Virus record (IMG/VR): IMGVR_UViG_3300049450_000009
Location: 1 to 29,007 of that record
Reading direction: 5' to 3' (one strand)
DNA: 29,007 nucleotides
From: a virus
In this document: in pieces, positions 1 to 8,600 of the stretch
Layout of the letters: the number at the start of each line of letters is the position of its first letter
Numbering within the stretch: position 1 is the first letter of the stretch
The notes under the pieces: generated by a model
Seen by the model: only the letters and a program-made list of their open reading frames with translations
Databases searched by the model: none
Told to the model about the DNA's origin: nothing
Program-made: the position numbers and the translations under genes

Positions 1-124
1 CTATGCCATTGAGTCGGCCGAAGACGAAGTGGTGGAGACTACTACCTCACGTCGGGCTACGGCTGCGGCTGCGGAAGTTGAGGAAGTCGCACCGCGTCGT
101 GCAGGCCGTCGCGGTACTCGGTAA
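1..124 (+). CDS. C-terminal end of an unknown protein (5' part outside window)
   Basis: An open frame enters from the left edge in the frame starting at base 2 and ends at TAA 122-124, giving the last 40 residues. The tail starts acidic (SAEDEVVE), then becomes alanine-rich and ends in arginine/glycine repeats (RRAGRRGTR). Such low-complexity charged tails occur in several phage DNA-binding proteins, but no domain is visible, so no function is assigned. It lies upstream of the replication block on the same strand, so it may belong to the same transcription unit. Confidence 0.6.
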   Translation, partial: YAIESAEDEVVETTTSRRATAAAAEVEEVAPRRAGRRGTR

Positions 125-133
125 CTTACAAAG

Positions 134-160
134 TGGCGTGTGGGTTTGACTCACACGCCA
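134..160. other. Intergenic hairpin with a 9-bp stem enclosing a copy of the 13-bp dyad
   Basis: TGGCGTGTG (134-142) is perfectly complementary to CACACGCCA (152-160), with a 9-nt loop GGTTTGACT. The hairpin contains the dyad copy at 144-156, so the dyad is here embedded in a longer inverted repeat. It sits 10 nt after the stop of the upstream gene. No T-run follows, so a classical intrinsic terminator is not well supported; an attenuator, RNA-processing element or extended protein-binding site are alternatives. Confidence 0.6.
144..156. repeat. 13-bp dyad copy (exact)
   Basis: GTTTGACTCACAC, half-sites GTTTGA and GTGTGA. Intergenic, inside the hairpin at 134-160, upstream of the 77-aa gene. 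Confidence 0.85.
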
Positions 161-182
161 TTCAAACATAAGGAAACAAACA

Positions 183-416
183 ATGGAAAAAGAACTCCGA
201 GACATGATCTACAACACGCTACTTAAGGTATGGGAAACGGAGGGTCCACCGAATGTCCCTCAGTTAGCAGCACAGTCGATTCTCACCGCGCAGGCCGACG
301 CTCTCATAATAGATGTGCATCGTATATGTTCAAACGAAGATGAATATCATCAGTTCATCAGTTGGTTGAACAACATACGACTGGAATCAGATTTCGACAA
401 AGACGAAGAGGCGTAA
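183..416 (+). CDS. Small hypothetical protein, 77 aa
   Basis: The start is preceded by TAAGGAAACAAACA, a plausible ribosome binding site. The protein is acidic, mostly helical in appearance, and lacks a signal peptide, membrane segment or recognisable catalytic motif. Its stop is 1 nt before the next ATG (418), so the two genes are probably translationally coupled. It is the first complete gene after the hairpin-plus-dyad element at 134-160, which could regulate it. I do not recognise the family. Small genes of this kind beside phage replication genes are often early host-modulating proteins, but that is only context. Confidence 0.65.
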   Translation: MEKELRDMIYNTLLKVWETEGPPNVPQLAAQSILTAQADALIIDVHRICSNEDEYHQFISWLNNIRLESDFDKDEEA

Positions 417-417
417 G

Positions 418-618
418 ATGGAAAGCGTACTAATCAGACTGGACGAGCACATCGTCAATGGATCGGATCAGCTATTAGTGCGCATCCGTCCACAAGACAA
501 GCGGACAGTCAATCTAGCCGCAAGGGAACTAAACCTTACTGCGTCACAGTTCGTGCGGACCTTAGTGGTTCAAGCCGCACGAACTGTTGTTGCAGAGATA
601 GCCTCGAAGAAGGGATAA
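418..618 (+). CDS. Small ribbon-helix-helix-like DNA-binding protein, 66 aa
   Basis: The protein fits the ribbon-helix-helix (RHH) plan of DUF1778/CopG-type proteins: a short strand with alternating basic and hydrophobic residues (LLVRIRP, about 19-25), a first helix (KRTVNLAARELN, about 28-39), a TAS turn, and a second helix (QFVRTLVVQAARTVVAE, about 44-60). The pattern 'AA-x5-S/T-x-S-x-F-V-R' followed by 'A-A-R' resembles TacA-like antitoxins. RHH proteins bind short palindromes as dimers, with the ribbon in the major groove. No toxin is adjacent, so a phage regulator is more likely than an antitoxin. It is a candidate binder of the 13-bp dyad found across the window; that link is inference. 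Assignment is by pattern only. Confidence 0.5.
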   Translation: MESVLIRLDEHIVNGSDQLLVRIRPQDKRTVNLAARELNLTASQFVRTLVVQAARTVVAEIASKKG

Positions 619-621
619 ACG

Positions 622-972
622 ATGCGAAGACGTTTCCTTCAACGAGTTGTTCGACCTGAGCGCACAGTTCGTATTGTAGCTACATTGGTCGAAGCAGAGC
701 ATTTGAAGCCAGGCGATTTGTTCTCAGATCGAGGGCCTGACTATTGGAACATGTCGAAGCTCGCGTTTGGACAGGTGTTCGTCAAGTTTAATGACGACGC
801 TGATGCCGACGTAGGCTTCGAACCCGTTTATAGAATAACAATCGTCCGAGAAGATATATCCAAGGTCGAGAATCGCAATGCGCATTTGATCGAGGCTGAG
901 TTCAGTCCGTTCACACCACCAGGGATTGATTACGCGAGTTGGAGAAACAAGGTCAAGTGGAGAAGGGAGTGA
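622..972 (+). CDS. Hypothetical protein, 116 aa
   Basis: The start lies 3 nt after the previous stop, with GAAGAAGGGATAAACG as ribosome binding site. The N-terminus is very basic (MRRRFLQRVVRPERTVR). The centre has a 'LKPGDLFSDRGPDYW' segment and a beta-rich 'GQVFVKFNDDADADVGFEPVYRI' type stretch (quoted in part: GFEPVYRITIVRED). The 'hxPGDhF' pattern recurs in small phage proteins of unknown role. Its stop (TGA 970-972) lies just upstream of the helicase ATG at 975, giving tight coupling. No catalytic motif is recognised. Confidence 0.65.
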   Translation: MRRRFLQRVVRPERTVRIVATLVEAEHLKPGDLFSDRGPDYWNMSKLAFGQVFVKFNDDADADVGFEPVYRITIVREDISKVENRNAHLIEAEFSPFTPPGIDYASWRNKVKWRRE

Positions 973-985
973 GTATGAGTCACAC
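973..985. repeat. 13-bp dyad copy (exact), contains helicase start codon
   Basis: GTATGAGTCACAC; the ATG at 975-977 is the chosen start of the helicase. Confidence 0.85.
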
Positions 986-2288
986 TGACGACGACCGTTT
1001 CGAAGGCAGCAACCATACCGAAGAAGAAAGCACGATCATCCATCCGTCCAGCGAGCAAGAATATGCAGTGGACATGTGTACCGATCTAAAGCAACGCATC
1101 GTATCTGTCACAGGTGGAGCGGGTACAGGCAAGACGTTCGTTCTAGGTAAGGTTTATGTGGCGTTGCGAAACGAGAAAGTAGCCCTATGCGCCCCGACTG
1201 GACGAGCGGCTAAGCGCATCCAAGAACTAACAGGCATCAAAGCGGTCACAGTCCACAAACTACTTGAGTTCCCAATGCCATCGGACGATCCGGTCATCAT
1301 CGACACGGACCCCGATGATAGTGACATTATTCATTTTGAGGAACGCAAGCCTAACGAGCCTAGGCGAAACAAGTTCAACCCGTTCGAGGAAAACGTTATC
1401 ATCGTAGACGAAGCATCGATGGTAGGACCGCAACTCTATCGTCACCTTATGGATGCATTACCTAAGAAAGGCGTGATCCGTTTCTTTGGTGACAACAATC
1501 AATTGCTACCTGTAGAAGATGGCGATCCTCCATTCAGAACGTTGCTGCATAGATTTCCGTCAATCGAGTTGACGTATAATTTCCGCAGCGGCGACGCTAT
1601 TGTGTCGAACGCTTATCGTGTCTTGCGTGGTTTAGTGCCGCGTAACAATGATCATTTCCATGTTGTGTATACTGATCAGCCATTGCTTCAATTGTTTAAG
1701 TTAGTCTCAGCGCATCCAGAATTAGGTAGCGACAACAATCAAATCATTATGCCTACACGTAAAGGAAGCGTCGGGACTGGTGTAGTCAACCCAACCATTC
1801 AGCTTAGGCTAAACCGACAGAAGGAACTCCTTCGCATACCTCGGTTTGACTCACACGACAAGCCGTTGGTAGTGCGAGCGCATGACAAATTCCTGTGGAT
1901 CAAGAATGACTACGAACTGCGATTATTCAACGGTGAGATCGGACGCATCACAGAGATCGATCCCGAAGAAGGCACATTATGGCTTAACACAAACGATAGG
2001 CAACACATTGAAATCCCTCCAAGAGTACGCACGTATAACGCATACGCACAGGCGATGACGAACTACGATCCAAGGAAACAAATAGAACTTGGCTACGCCA
2101 TCACAACACACAAAAGCCAGGGTTCAGAATTCGATACGATAGTGTATTGCATCTCACGACGTGCTCCATTTCTGTTAAACAGGAACAACTTCTATACAGC
2201 CATCACTCGCGCCAGGAACCAAGTGATAGTTATCTGTGACAGACACGCTATGGGACAATCGTTAAGAAGAGAGAGAAGAGACAAGTGA
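975..2288 (+). CDS. SF1 DNA helicase, Dda/RecD-like
   Basis: ATP-dependent 5'-3' type DNA helicase for phage DNA replication or recombination. Counting from ATG 975 (437 aa): Walker A GGAGTGKT (47-54), motif Ia APTGRAAKR (73-81), Walker B VDEAS (144-148), motif III GDNNQLLPV (172-180), motif V THKSQGSEFD (about 378-387), and motif VI TAITRAR (about 408-414) in a UvrD_C_2-type C-terminal region. Length and motif spacing match T4 Dda (439 aa) rather than full RecD. An upstream in-frame ATG at 939 lies inside the previous gene; ATG 975 is preferred because GAAGGGAGTGAG precedes it closely. That start codon lies inside a copy of the 13-bp dyad (973-985), so the protein begins M-S-H-T. A second dyad copy lies inside the gene (1844-1856). 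Confidence 0.93.
   Translation: MSHTDDDRFEGSNHTEEESTIIHPSSEQEYAVDMCTDLKQRIVSVTGGAGTGKTFVLGKVYVALRNEKVALCAPTGRAAKRIQELTGIKAVTVHKLLEFPMPSDDPVIIDTDPDDSDIIHFEERKPNEPRRNKFNPFEENVIIVDEASMVGPQLYRHLMDALPKKGVIRFFGDNNQLLPVEDGDPPFRTLLHRFPSIELTYNFRSGDAIVSNAYRVLRGLVPRNNDHFHVVYTDQPLLQLFKLVSAHPELGSDNNQIIMPTRKGSVGTGVVNPTIQLRLNRQKELLRIPRFDSHDKPLVVRAHDKFLWIKNDYELRLFNGEIGRITEIDPEEGTLWLNTNDRQHIEIPPRVRTYNAYAQAMTNYDPRKQIELGYAITTHKSQGSEFDTIVYCISRRAPFLLNRNNFYTAITRARNQVIVICDRHAMGQSLRRERRDK
1844..1856. repeat. 13-bp dyad copy (exact), in helicase gene
   Basis: GTTTGACTCACAC; encodes FDSH in the helicase. Confidence 0.85.
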
Positions 2289-2310
2289 AAGCAAAGCAAA
2301 GGACAAAACG

Positions 2311-2862
2311 ATGACCAAGTACATAGCGTTAACAGGACCGCACAATAGTGGTAAGACAACAGCAGCAACAGCCCTGGGTAACGCATTGATGGCACTAGGT
2401 TACACAGTTAAGCATGACAGTTTCTCGTTTCCTGTTCTTGCGTATGCTGAAAACTTACTAGACTATCCTGCGCTCGATCTGGAAATGACCGATCCAATAG
2501 AAGCGTTAAGTAACAAATCGCTTCGTGAGTTTATTCAACGCGAACAGCAGCATATGCGTTTCAACTATGGGCCGCGCGTGCTCGGCGTACTATTAAGAGC
2601 GCGTATCGAGGGCCATAAACCGCCTATGTATTGTGTCGTTGACGATGGAGTTAATGCTAACGATGTCCTAGGACTAGGCCAATACGTATTAGTTGATGTA
2701 GCTAGGAAGAGTGTCGAAAGTGCGTACCCATTCACAATCCCTGGGGCCGATTTCTATGTACGCAACGACGGTTCAGAAGATCGGCTTCGACTTAAAATGC
2801 AGCAACTCGCACCAAGGATCATAGAAAGGCTGTCAAATGTTGAGCAGAAATCTAACCCGTGA
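2311..2862 (+). CDS. P-loop kinase, probable deoxynucleoside monophosphate kinase
   Basis: The N-terminus ALTGPHNSGKTT (residues 6-17) is a Walker A loop after a first beta strand. A second strand ends in VVDDG (109-113), Walker-B-like. The segment LREFIQREQQHMR (71-83) resembles the 'R-x-F-h-Q-x-x-G-x-x-x-R' segment of phage dNMP kinases, which phosphorylate dNMPs to feed viral DNA synthesis. At 183 aa it is shorter than T4 gp1 (about 240 aa) but usual for small P-loop kinases. It lies between helicase and polymerase, which fits a nucleotide-supply role. Its last 26 nt overlap the polymerase start. Another P-loop NTPase function cannot be excluded; substrate specificity is inferred. Confidence 0.65.
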   Translation: MTKYIALTGPHNSGKTTAATALGNALMALGYTVKHDSFSFPVLAYAENLLDYPALDLEMTDPIEALSNKSLREFIQREQQHMRFNYGPRVLGVLLRARIEGHKPPMYCVVDDGVNANDVLGLGQYVLVDVARKSVESAYPFTIPGADFYVRNDGSEDRLRLKMQQLAPRIIERLSNVEQKSNP

Positions 2863-5332
2863 CGAGCTAGAGTCTCAAGTCCGAGCACTTGCCGACACGC
2901 AGGGACTTGAAATTCAATGCCTAAGCAGTGGCCCATTGGACGCGAAGGTAGCGTTCATAAGTAAGGGTCCAGGCGAATCAGAGGCACGTCAAGGTATACC
3001 GTTCGTTGGTAAGTCAGGCCAATTACTGTGGTCCGTCGTTAAACAATACGGTCTTACTCGCGATACCGTATATGTGACGAATGTCATCAAACGACAAATC
3101 GCATTCAGCGACGACGAGAAGTTTAAGATACATCCTGATGAGTTCACCAAGTGGTGTGAGCTAGTCCTATGGGAAGTCGGTCAATTGCCTAACGTCGAAG
3201 TTATTGTGCTGTTCGGCGGTGAGGCACTCGAAGCATTTCTATGCGAAAAGGGTATCGACAAATGGCGTGGGTCTGTTATCGATCTGATCCTCCCCAATAA
3301 CAAACGTGGTAAGGCAATCTGTGCAAACAATCCAGCGGATGCACTGCGTACGCCGAAGGTTGAAGTTACATTCATGATGAATTGCAAGCGGATCGAGCAA
3401 GTCCTGACTAACAAGTTCAAGCCGTATAAGGTTGATGGGATTATCAATCCTACGTATCGTGACGCCTTAAACTTCATCAGCGATTTACAACGCAGCGATA
3501 ATCCTGTGGCACTCGATATCGAAGGGCTCAATGATCAGACAGCTTGTATCGGTCTGTCGAATGATCCGCACCGTGCCATGTGTATCAATTGGCGTGATGA
3601 CTCAGGCAATCGTTATTCGGTAGGACAAGAGGCTAGCATACTCACAGCGATACAAGACCTGTGTGACTCACACCGGATCGTTGCACAGAATGGTGGGTTT
3701 GACTCATACTGGTGTTGGTTACGGGACAGAATTCGTATTAGGATTTGGTTCGATACGTTGCTTGCGCATCATACGCTTTATCCTCAGCTTCCGCATAACT
3801 TGGGATATCTCACGTCGCAGTACACAACGCATCCGTTCTACAAAGACGAAGGCGATTACTGGAAGGAAGGCGGTGACATAGACGAGTTCTGGAAGTATAA
3901 CTGCAAAGATGCAGCGATCACGTATCGTGTCTATGAGCGTGAATACGATGAACTTGAACGGCAAAAGCTCAAGGATTTCTTCTTCGGTCACGTCATGCGA
4001 GCACAACCGCATTTAGTCGAGGCCACTGTCCATGGTGTAGCAGTCGATCAAACCGTGAAAGAAGTCATAGCTCGTGAAGTTAATCGATATGTTGCCGAGA
4101 TGGAAAATGAATTTCATAGGTTAGTCCACGAGGCAACAGAAGATATGGATTACAATCCCAATCCCGCATCATGGCCGCAGATGAAGGAGTTATTCTTTCG
4201 TCGGCTAAACCTCCAAGGTAAAGGTACGTCAACCGACAAGACCAATCGTAATCACATTCTGCAGAACGCGCACACGCGACCAATAGAAAAGGAGATGTTA
4301 AGTGCGCTCGACGCATGGAAAAAAGAAGACAAGTTCCGGTCAACCTATGCTACGTCGAAGGAGTCGAAAGACGGCAGATTTAGATGCGAATATAAACAGT
4401 ATGGAGTTAGCAATGCACCAGGTCGGCTGTCTTCTAGCGAGCTTATTAATGGAGAGGGAGGAAATATGCAGAACCAGCCCGTTAGAGCCAGAGGCTTCTT
4501 TGTTTCTGATCCGGGCACTGTCCTCATATATTTCGATCTGGCGCAAGCTGAAGCGCAAGTTGTTGGTTTTAGAGCGGACATTATGAAGTGGAAAGAGCAA
4601 TTCGCACAAGCAAAAAAGGATGGAATCTATGACTGTCACCGAGCCCTCGCTGCCGAGATGTTCAAGGTTCCGTATGATTCTGTTCCTGTTAAGGATTGGG
4701 ATGAGAACAATCATCCAACTATTCGGTACGTCGCAAAACGTTGTCGTCACGGTCTCAATTACCGAATGGAACGGTTTCGACTCGCAGAAGTCACTGAACT
4801 ACCATATCACCAAGCAGCAAGAGCATTTCAGTTGTACCATCGAACAACACCAGAGCTAGTCCCGTGGTGGGACCGTGAGTCATACGAGTTCAAGAAGACA
4901 CGGACGATGTACAACGCGTTGGGGCGACGGTTCCGCGTGCTACAACGAATGGATGAAGAGGTAATGAAGTCCGTAATAGCGTTCTATCCGCAGAGTACAA
5001 TCGGCGATAAAGTTGTGCAGACTTGGTACATGAGTGAAGAAGACGACGAGTGGCCCAAGGGTTATGCTCGAATTGCCATCAACGTGCATGACAATCTTGT
5101 CGGTATCGTCGAGCCTGCGTATGCTAAAACTGCATTGAAGGTGTTAAAGAAGCACGCCGAGAGCCCTATCTGGATACAAGATGTGCATATGCGCAGGCTA
5201 CCAGAGCCATTGTCAATTGCAGCAGAGTTGAAGATGTCGTATCCGACTATCTGGGATGATAAGCTACATAAATTCATTGAAGATAAGAAAGGCTTGCACA
5301 GATGGTCGAACATGCAAGTCGTGAAGTTGTAG
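2837..5332 (+). CDS. Family-A DNA polymerase with 3'-5' exonuclease and N-terminal uracil-DNA-glycosylase-like domain
   Basis: Replicative polymerase, 831 aa. Residues about 26-185 resemble family-4 UDG: KGPGESEARQGIPFVGKSG (43-61), VYVTNVIK (78-85), VIVLFGGEAL (122-131). Only C28 and C107 match the four Fe-S cysteines (S31 and R86 replace the others), and the usual HP(S/A) motif reads NNPADAL (164-170). The exonuclease has D227-x-E229, N285-xxx-FD289 and D358. The polymerase has PGRLSS (528-533), motif A YFDLAQAE (D567, E572), motif B with R630, K634, G639 and Y642, and motif C VHDN (750-753) where VHDE is usual. No 5' nuclease is present. The ATG overlaps the kinase end; AGAAAGG precedes it. 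Two exact dyad copies lie at 3661 and 3697, next to and within the exonuclease II motif. Confidence 0.93.
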   Translation: MLSRNLTRDELESQVRALADTQGLEIQCLSSGPLDAKVAFISKGPGESEARQGIPFVGKSGQLLWSVVKQYGLTRDTVYVTNVIKRQIAFSDDEKFKIHPDEFTKWCELVLWEVGQLPNVEVIVLFGGEALEAFLCEKGIDKWRGSVIDLILPNNKRGKAICANNPADALRTPKVEVTFMMNCKRIEQVLTNKFKPYKVDGIINPTYRDALNFISDLQRSDNPVALDIEGLNDQTACIGLSNDPHRAMCINWRDDSGNRYSVGQEASILTAIQDLCDSHRIVAQNGGFDSYWCWLRDRIRIRIWFDTLLAHHTLYPQLPHNLGYLTSQYTTHPFYKDEGDYWKEGGDIDEFWKYNCKDAAITYRVYEREYDELERQKLKDFFFGHVMRAQPHLVEATVHGVAVDQTVKEVIAREVNRYVAEMENEFHRLVHEATEDMDYNPNPASWPQMKELFFRRLNLQGKGTSTDKTNRNHILQNAHTRPIEKEMLSALDAWKKEDKFRSTYATSKESKDGRFRCEYKQYGVSNAPGRLSSSELINGEGGNMQNQPVRARGFFVSDPGTVLIYFDLAQAEAQVVGFRADIMKWKEQFAQAKKDGIYDCHRALAAEMFKVPYDSVPVKDWDENNHPTIRYVAKRCRHGLNYRMERFRLAEVTELPYHQAARAFQLYHRTTPELVPWWDRESYEFKKTRTMYNALGRRFRVLQRMDEEVMKSVIAFYPQSTIGDKVVQTWYMSEEDDEWPKGYARIAINVHDNLVGIVEPAYAKTALKVLKKHAESPIWIQDVHMRRLPEPLSIAAELKMSYPTIWDDKLHKFIEDKKGLHRWSNMQVVKL
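3661..3673. repeat. 13-bp dyad copy (exact), in polymerase gene
   Basis: GTGTGACTCACAC, a symmetric G/G form; encodes CDSHR just before the exonuclease II motif. Confidence 0.85.
3697..3709. repeat. 13-bp dyad copy (exact), in polymerase gene
   Basis: GTTTGACTCATAC, 36 bp after the previous copy; overlaps the codons for FDSY, including the exonuclease II aspartate. Confidence 0.8.
4873..4885. repeat. 13-bp dyad variant (two mismatches), in polymerase gene
   Basis: CCGTGAGTCATAC; the core TGAGTCA and right half-site are intact. Confidence 0.5.
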
Positions 5333-5341
5333 GAGCCCACG

Positions 5342-5593
5342 ATGGACTGGCAGGCAAAACTGACAGAATGGCTCATCAACGCAGGTACTGTAGGTAGACG
5401 GCAGAGCGAATTGATTTCACGAGTGAGCACTAAGGTCGATGACCGTGAAGTGCTATCGTTTCTCAATTCGCTACTGGCCGAGGGCAAGGTGCAAAAGTTC
5501 ATCTTGCCGGGAGGCGTTATTCAGTGGCGAGCTACTACAAAGATACTGCCACCGAAAGTAGAGAAGCCAAAGGTAGATAAGTCCCTCAACTAG
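5342..5593 (+). CDS. Small winged-helix-like protein, 83 aa
   Basis: The start follows GTAGGAGCCCACG, a good ribosome binding site, 9 nt after the polymerase stop. The sequence fits a winged helix-turn-helix: helix 1 (WQAKLTEWLINAG), a 'RRQSELISRV' helix, a 'DDREVLSFLNSLLAEGKV' recognition-helix region, and a wing (KFILPGGVIQWRA). A lysine/proline-rich tail (PKVEKPKVDK) follows. It is the last + strand gene, and its stop codon TAG abuts the dyad copy at 5593-5605. It could be a small regulator or replication accessory protein. The fold call is by pattern only. Confidence 0.5.
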   Translation: MDWQAKLTEWLINAGTVGRRQSELISRVSTKVDDREVLSFLNSLLAEGKVQKFILPGGVIQWRATTKILPPKVEKPKVDKSLN

Positions 5594-5605
5594 TTTGAGT
5601 CAAAC
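5593..5605. repeat. 13-bp dyad copy (exact), between convergent stops
   Basis: GTTTGAGTCAAAC, a symmetric T/T form. Its first base is the last base of the + strand TAG stop; the - strand TGA stop begins at 5608 and ends at 5606. Confidence 0.9.
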
Positions 5606-8600
5606 TCACGGCGTAGGCACTTGTAAACTCGAATGCCAAGGCTTATGCGGATCGAGGTCTTGCAACTTAATGGGTTGTCCCATGCGCCGTGAGTAATCAG
5701 CTTCGATCTTGTCGATATTGTTGTTAATCGTTCGGGCGACGTTCTGGCGATATCCCTCCAAGTAGTTCCTTACGTCTATACGATTAGTAGTGTCAACACC
5801 GTGCCGTTGCAAGAACGACATCATCTGCGGACGCTGTTGTAGTTGTTGTTGCCATGTAGGATCGTTAGCTGAATCGTTGTGTCGCATTGTTTGTATCTGT
5901 TGTGTGGAATCTTTCCAGAAGTCCAACAACGTTTTGTATCCCTGGACCGTATCCTTACGCGTACGGTTAAGTAAGTCTTTTGCGAACATCTTATACAATT
6001 CGTTCTTAGGCTCAGGTTGACTCAAACCTGCAATGTCACGTGGTAGACGCTCAAGTCCCTGTTGCCGTGCCATCTGTTCGCCAGCTTTACTTAAAGGTTT
6101 CTCTCGACCGATTTGACGCTCGCCAGTCGTACCATACTTCGCGGCGTATTCAACCAATCCATCGAGTACCTTCTTACGTTCGAACATCTTCTCCGATTCT
6201 CGCGTCATACCAGACGCGATGTTACGTTGATCGGCTATGTTTGATGCTAGCCCCGTTCCTAGCATTTGTCTTGTACCTGCTCCCATAGCGTTCTTGGCCA
6301 TTTCCCAAGATGTTCCCCATGGATCGTCTTCACTGCGAGGGGTGTGAGCGGCAGCACTGTAAGCTTTAGTCATCGCTGCTACAAACCCTGGGTTCAGTGC
6401 ATACAACGTACGCTGCAATTTTTCGGGCAGAGTTGAGTTTTGATCCTTGGCATACAGTGGGTCTCTGCGTGCATACGAACCGGCACCAGCCAAGTTGCCA
6501 AGTCCCGCCGCCTCTGTGAGGGGTGATAGAAAACCTCCGATGTTTGATGGTGGTGCAACACCTCCTGCTTCGTACGCGGCACTCAGTACAGGCGGTATCT
6601 GCGGCAACATTGCAACATCCATAAACGCATGTGCTGCGTGCCCAAAATCTTCTCGAAGGGACGAGCGTACATGCTGTTGATCGCCAAACATATGATGCAT
6701 CGCAGCCCATACTATCATTTTATGAAGCACGTCTTCTTGTGGAATGGGCCATTGGTAACCGTCTTCGACCGGAGCGCCGGGCTTCGCAAAGTAAATAGTT
6801 GTAGCCTCTCTTGTTGGGTTTTGTCCATTCGTTGCATGGTCGATATACGACTTGCCATTAGGGTCTTTGCCCATCCACATATTATAAAGATACGAAGCAG
6901 CCGTAAGCTTCATAGGTGTTATGTGCTTTACATACGTGAACGGATTAATCAGCGAGGATGGATTGGACAGACGGTTTTTCCAACCTTGTTGTGTCATGCC
7001 TCCGAACGGAAGTTTTCTGTTGGCTTCATTTGCCATTTGATATGCAGTTAAGAACGGTCGTGCAGCTTGTCGTCCAGCATAGTTAATCGCTCCGCCGATA
7101 CCAGGTTCGCGTGGTCCAGGATCGAATCTTTCGCGTGCGCCACTTGGCATGAAAGCACGTCCACCAGTTCGAGGGTTACCTGATAATTCATTCGATTCGT
7201 GAACCAATTGTTCTAGCGGTGCTCGGCCTAGATTTCCTTCAACATATGCGAAGTGCGCAGCATTGCGACCCGCTTCCAGTGTATGCTTGAAAGCATTTAG
7301 AATAGGTGCAGCCCTACGTACCAGAGCGGAGTTTGCTCCCGGCATCACGCTGCCCATACCTCGAGCATTTTCCATAGCAGACTCAGCTTGAGTCATACGG
7401 CTTCCAGAAACGCCTCCCATGTGTTGTGTTCGAGCATATGTAGTGTTGGCGTGCCATCGCACCATTGCGCGTGCCATAGCTTCGGCGACTGGACGAATCG
7501 CTTGGCCACCATAGGTTCGACCGAACCATCCGTTACCGCCATGGAGAATAGCTTGTGCTATGTAATCTGTAAGCTGTGGAATTAATTGTGAGGGTATGGC
7601 GTGGATCACACTTCCACGTCCGAGGGGAATACGTGCATTTTGTCCACTAACCAACGTCCATGCTTTCGGGAGGTTCAGTAGCCCTGGCGCCTGACGGCCT
7701 AGTGGATTTGCACCCGTTAGTGCTTGCATCTTGCCTCTAAATCCTGGGGCTCTGCCAGCTTGTCCCACTGTAGTTTGCATGATCGACCAGTTACGCAGCA
7801 TGTCAGTCGTTGGTCCGAATACTGGATTGAAATAACCAGTTGTGCCTTGCCTGTAACCGTTCGCCAACGTGTTCCATGCACGCGAGAACCAACCACCTTT
7901 CCCATAAGGATCGTGGTTAAGCCAATCAGCAACATTACGATTCTCGGCTACGTAATGCTCCATTACGCCGTCGCGTCTGAAACTAACTTGGTTAGGTCTT
8001 GCGTCAGGATTCAATGTGAAGTGCTCAGGATCAACATGTCGTAAGATGATACGCCCGTTAGGCGTTCGAAGCAAAGCGTCGGCAGCTTCACGACTAGCCT
8101 GATTGCTAAGTGCTGCACGTACATTGGCAGAAGTCACGTCCTCGGCATTTCTGAATATGTTTCCGCGAACTGCTTCTGTGTTAGCGTCTGCACGATTTGC
8201 TTCGTAGATACGCTCGGCACCAGATACACGTTTGCTCCATGGTACTTCGTTCGGATGGTTCATGTTCAAATCGGCATGTTCTTGTCCCGTGATCATTCCC
8301 ATTTCGTGCTGGAAGCGTCGAGTTTCTTCTACATGCTCCCTGAACGCATCACGTAACGATACTAGTCCAGGATCGGTATGTTCCATGTTTCGTACTAAGT
8401 TCTGAGCGTCGGCCATCGTCAAGCCTCGCACGCGTACAGGTCCAGCTTGTGGTGTAGCACGTCCCGCAACAGTACCAGGATTGTTAGTCACGTGGCGAAT
8501 GTCATCGATGGTATCCATTGCGTGCATGTAATCTTGGAATGTAGGATGATTCTGAGCGGCACGCTCGATTTCAGGGAACGACATACGGGTACTGTAAGTT

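Noticed and set aside
939-974. Upstream helicase start at ATG 939
   Set aside because: It lies inside the preceding gene, and ATG 975 has a close GGGAG-type ribosome binding site.
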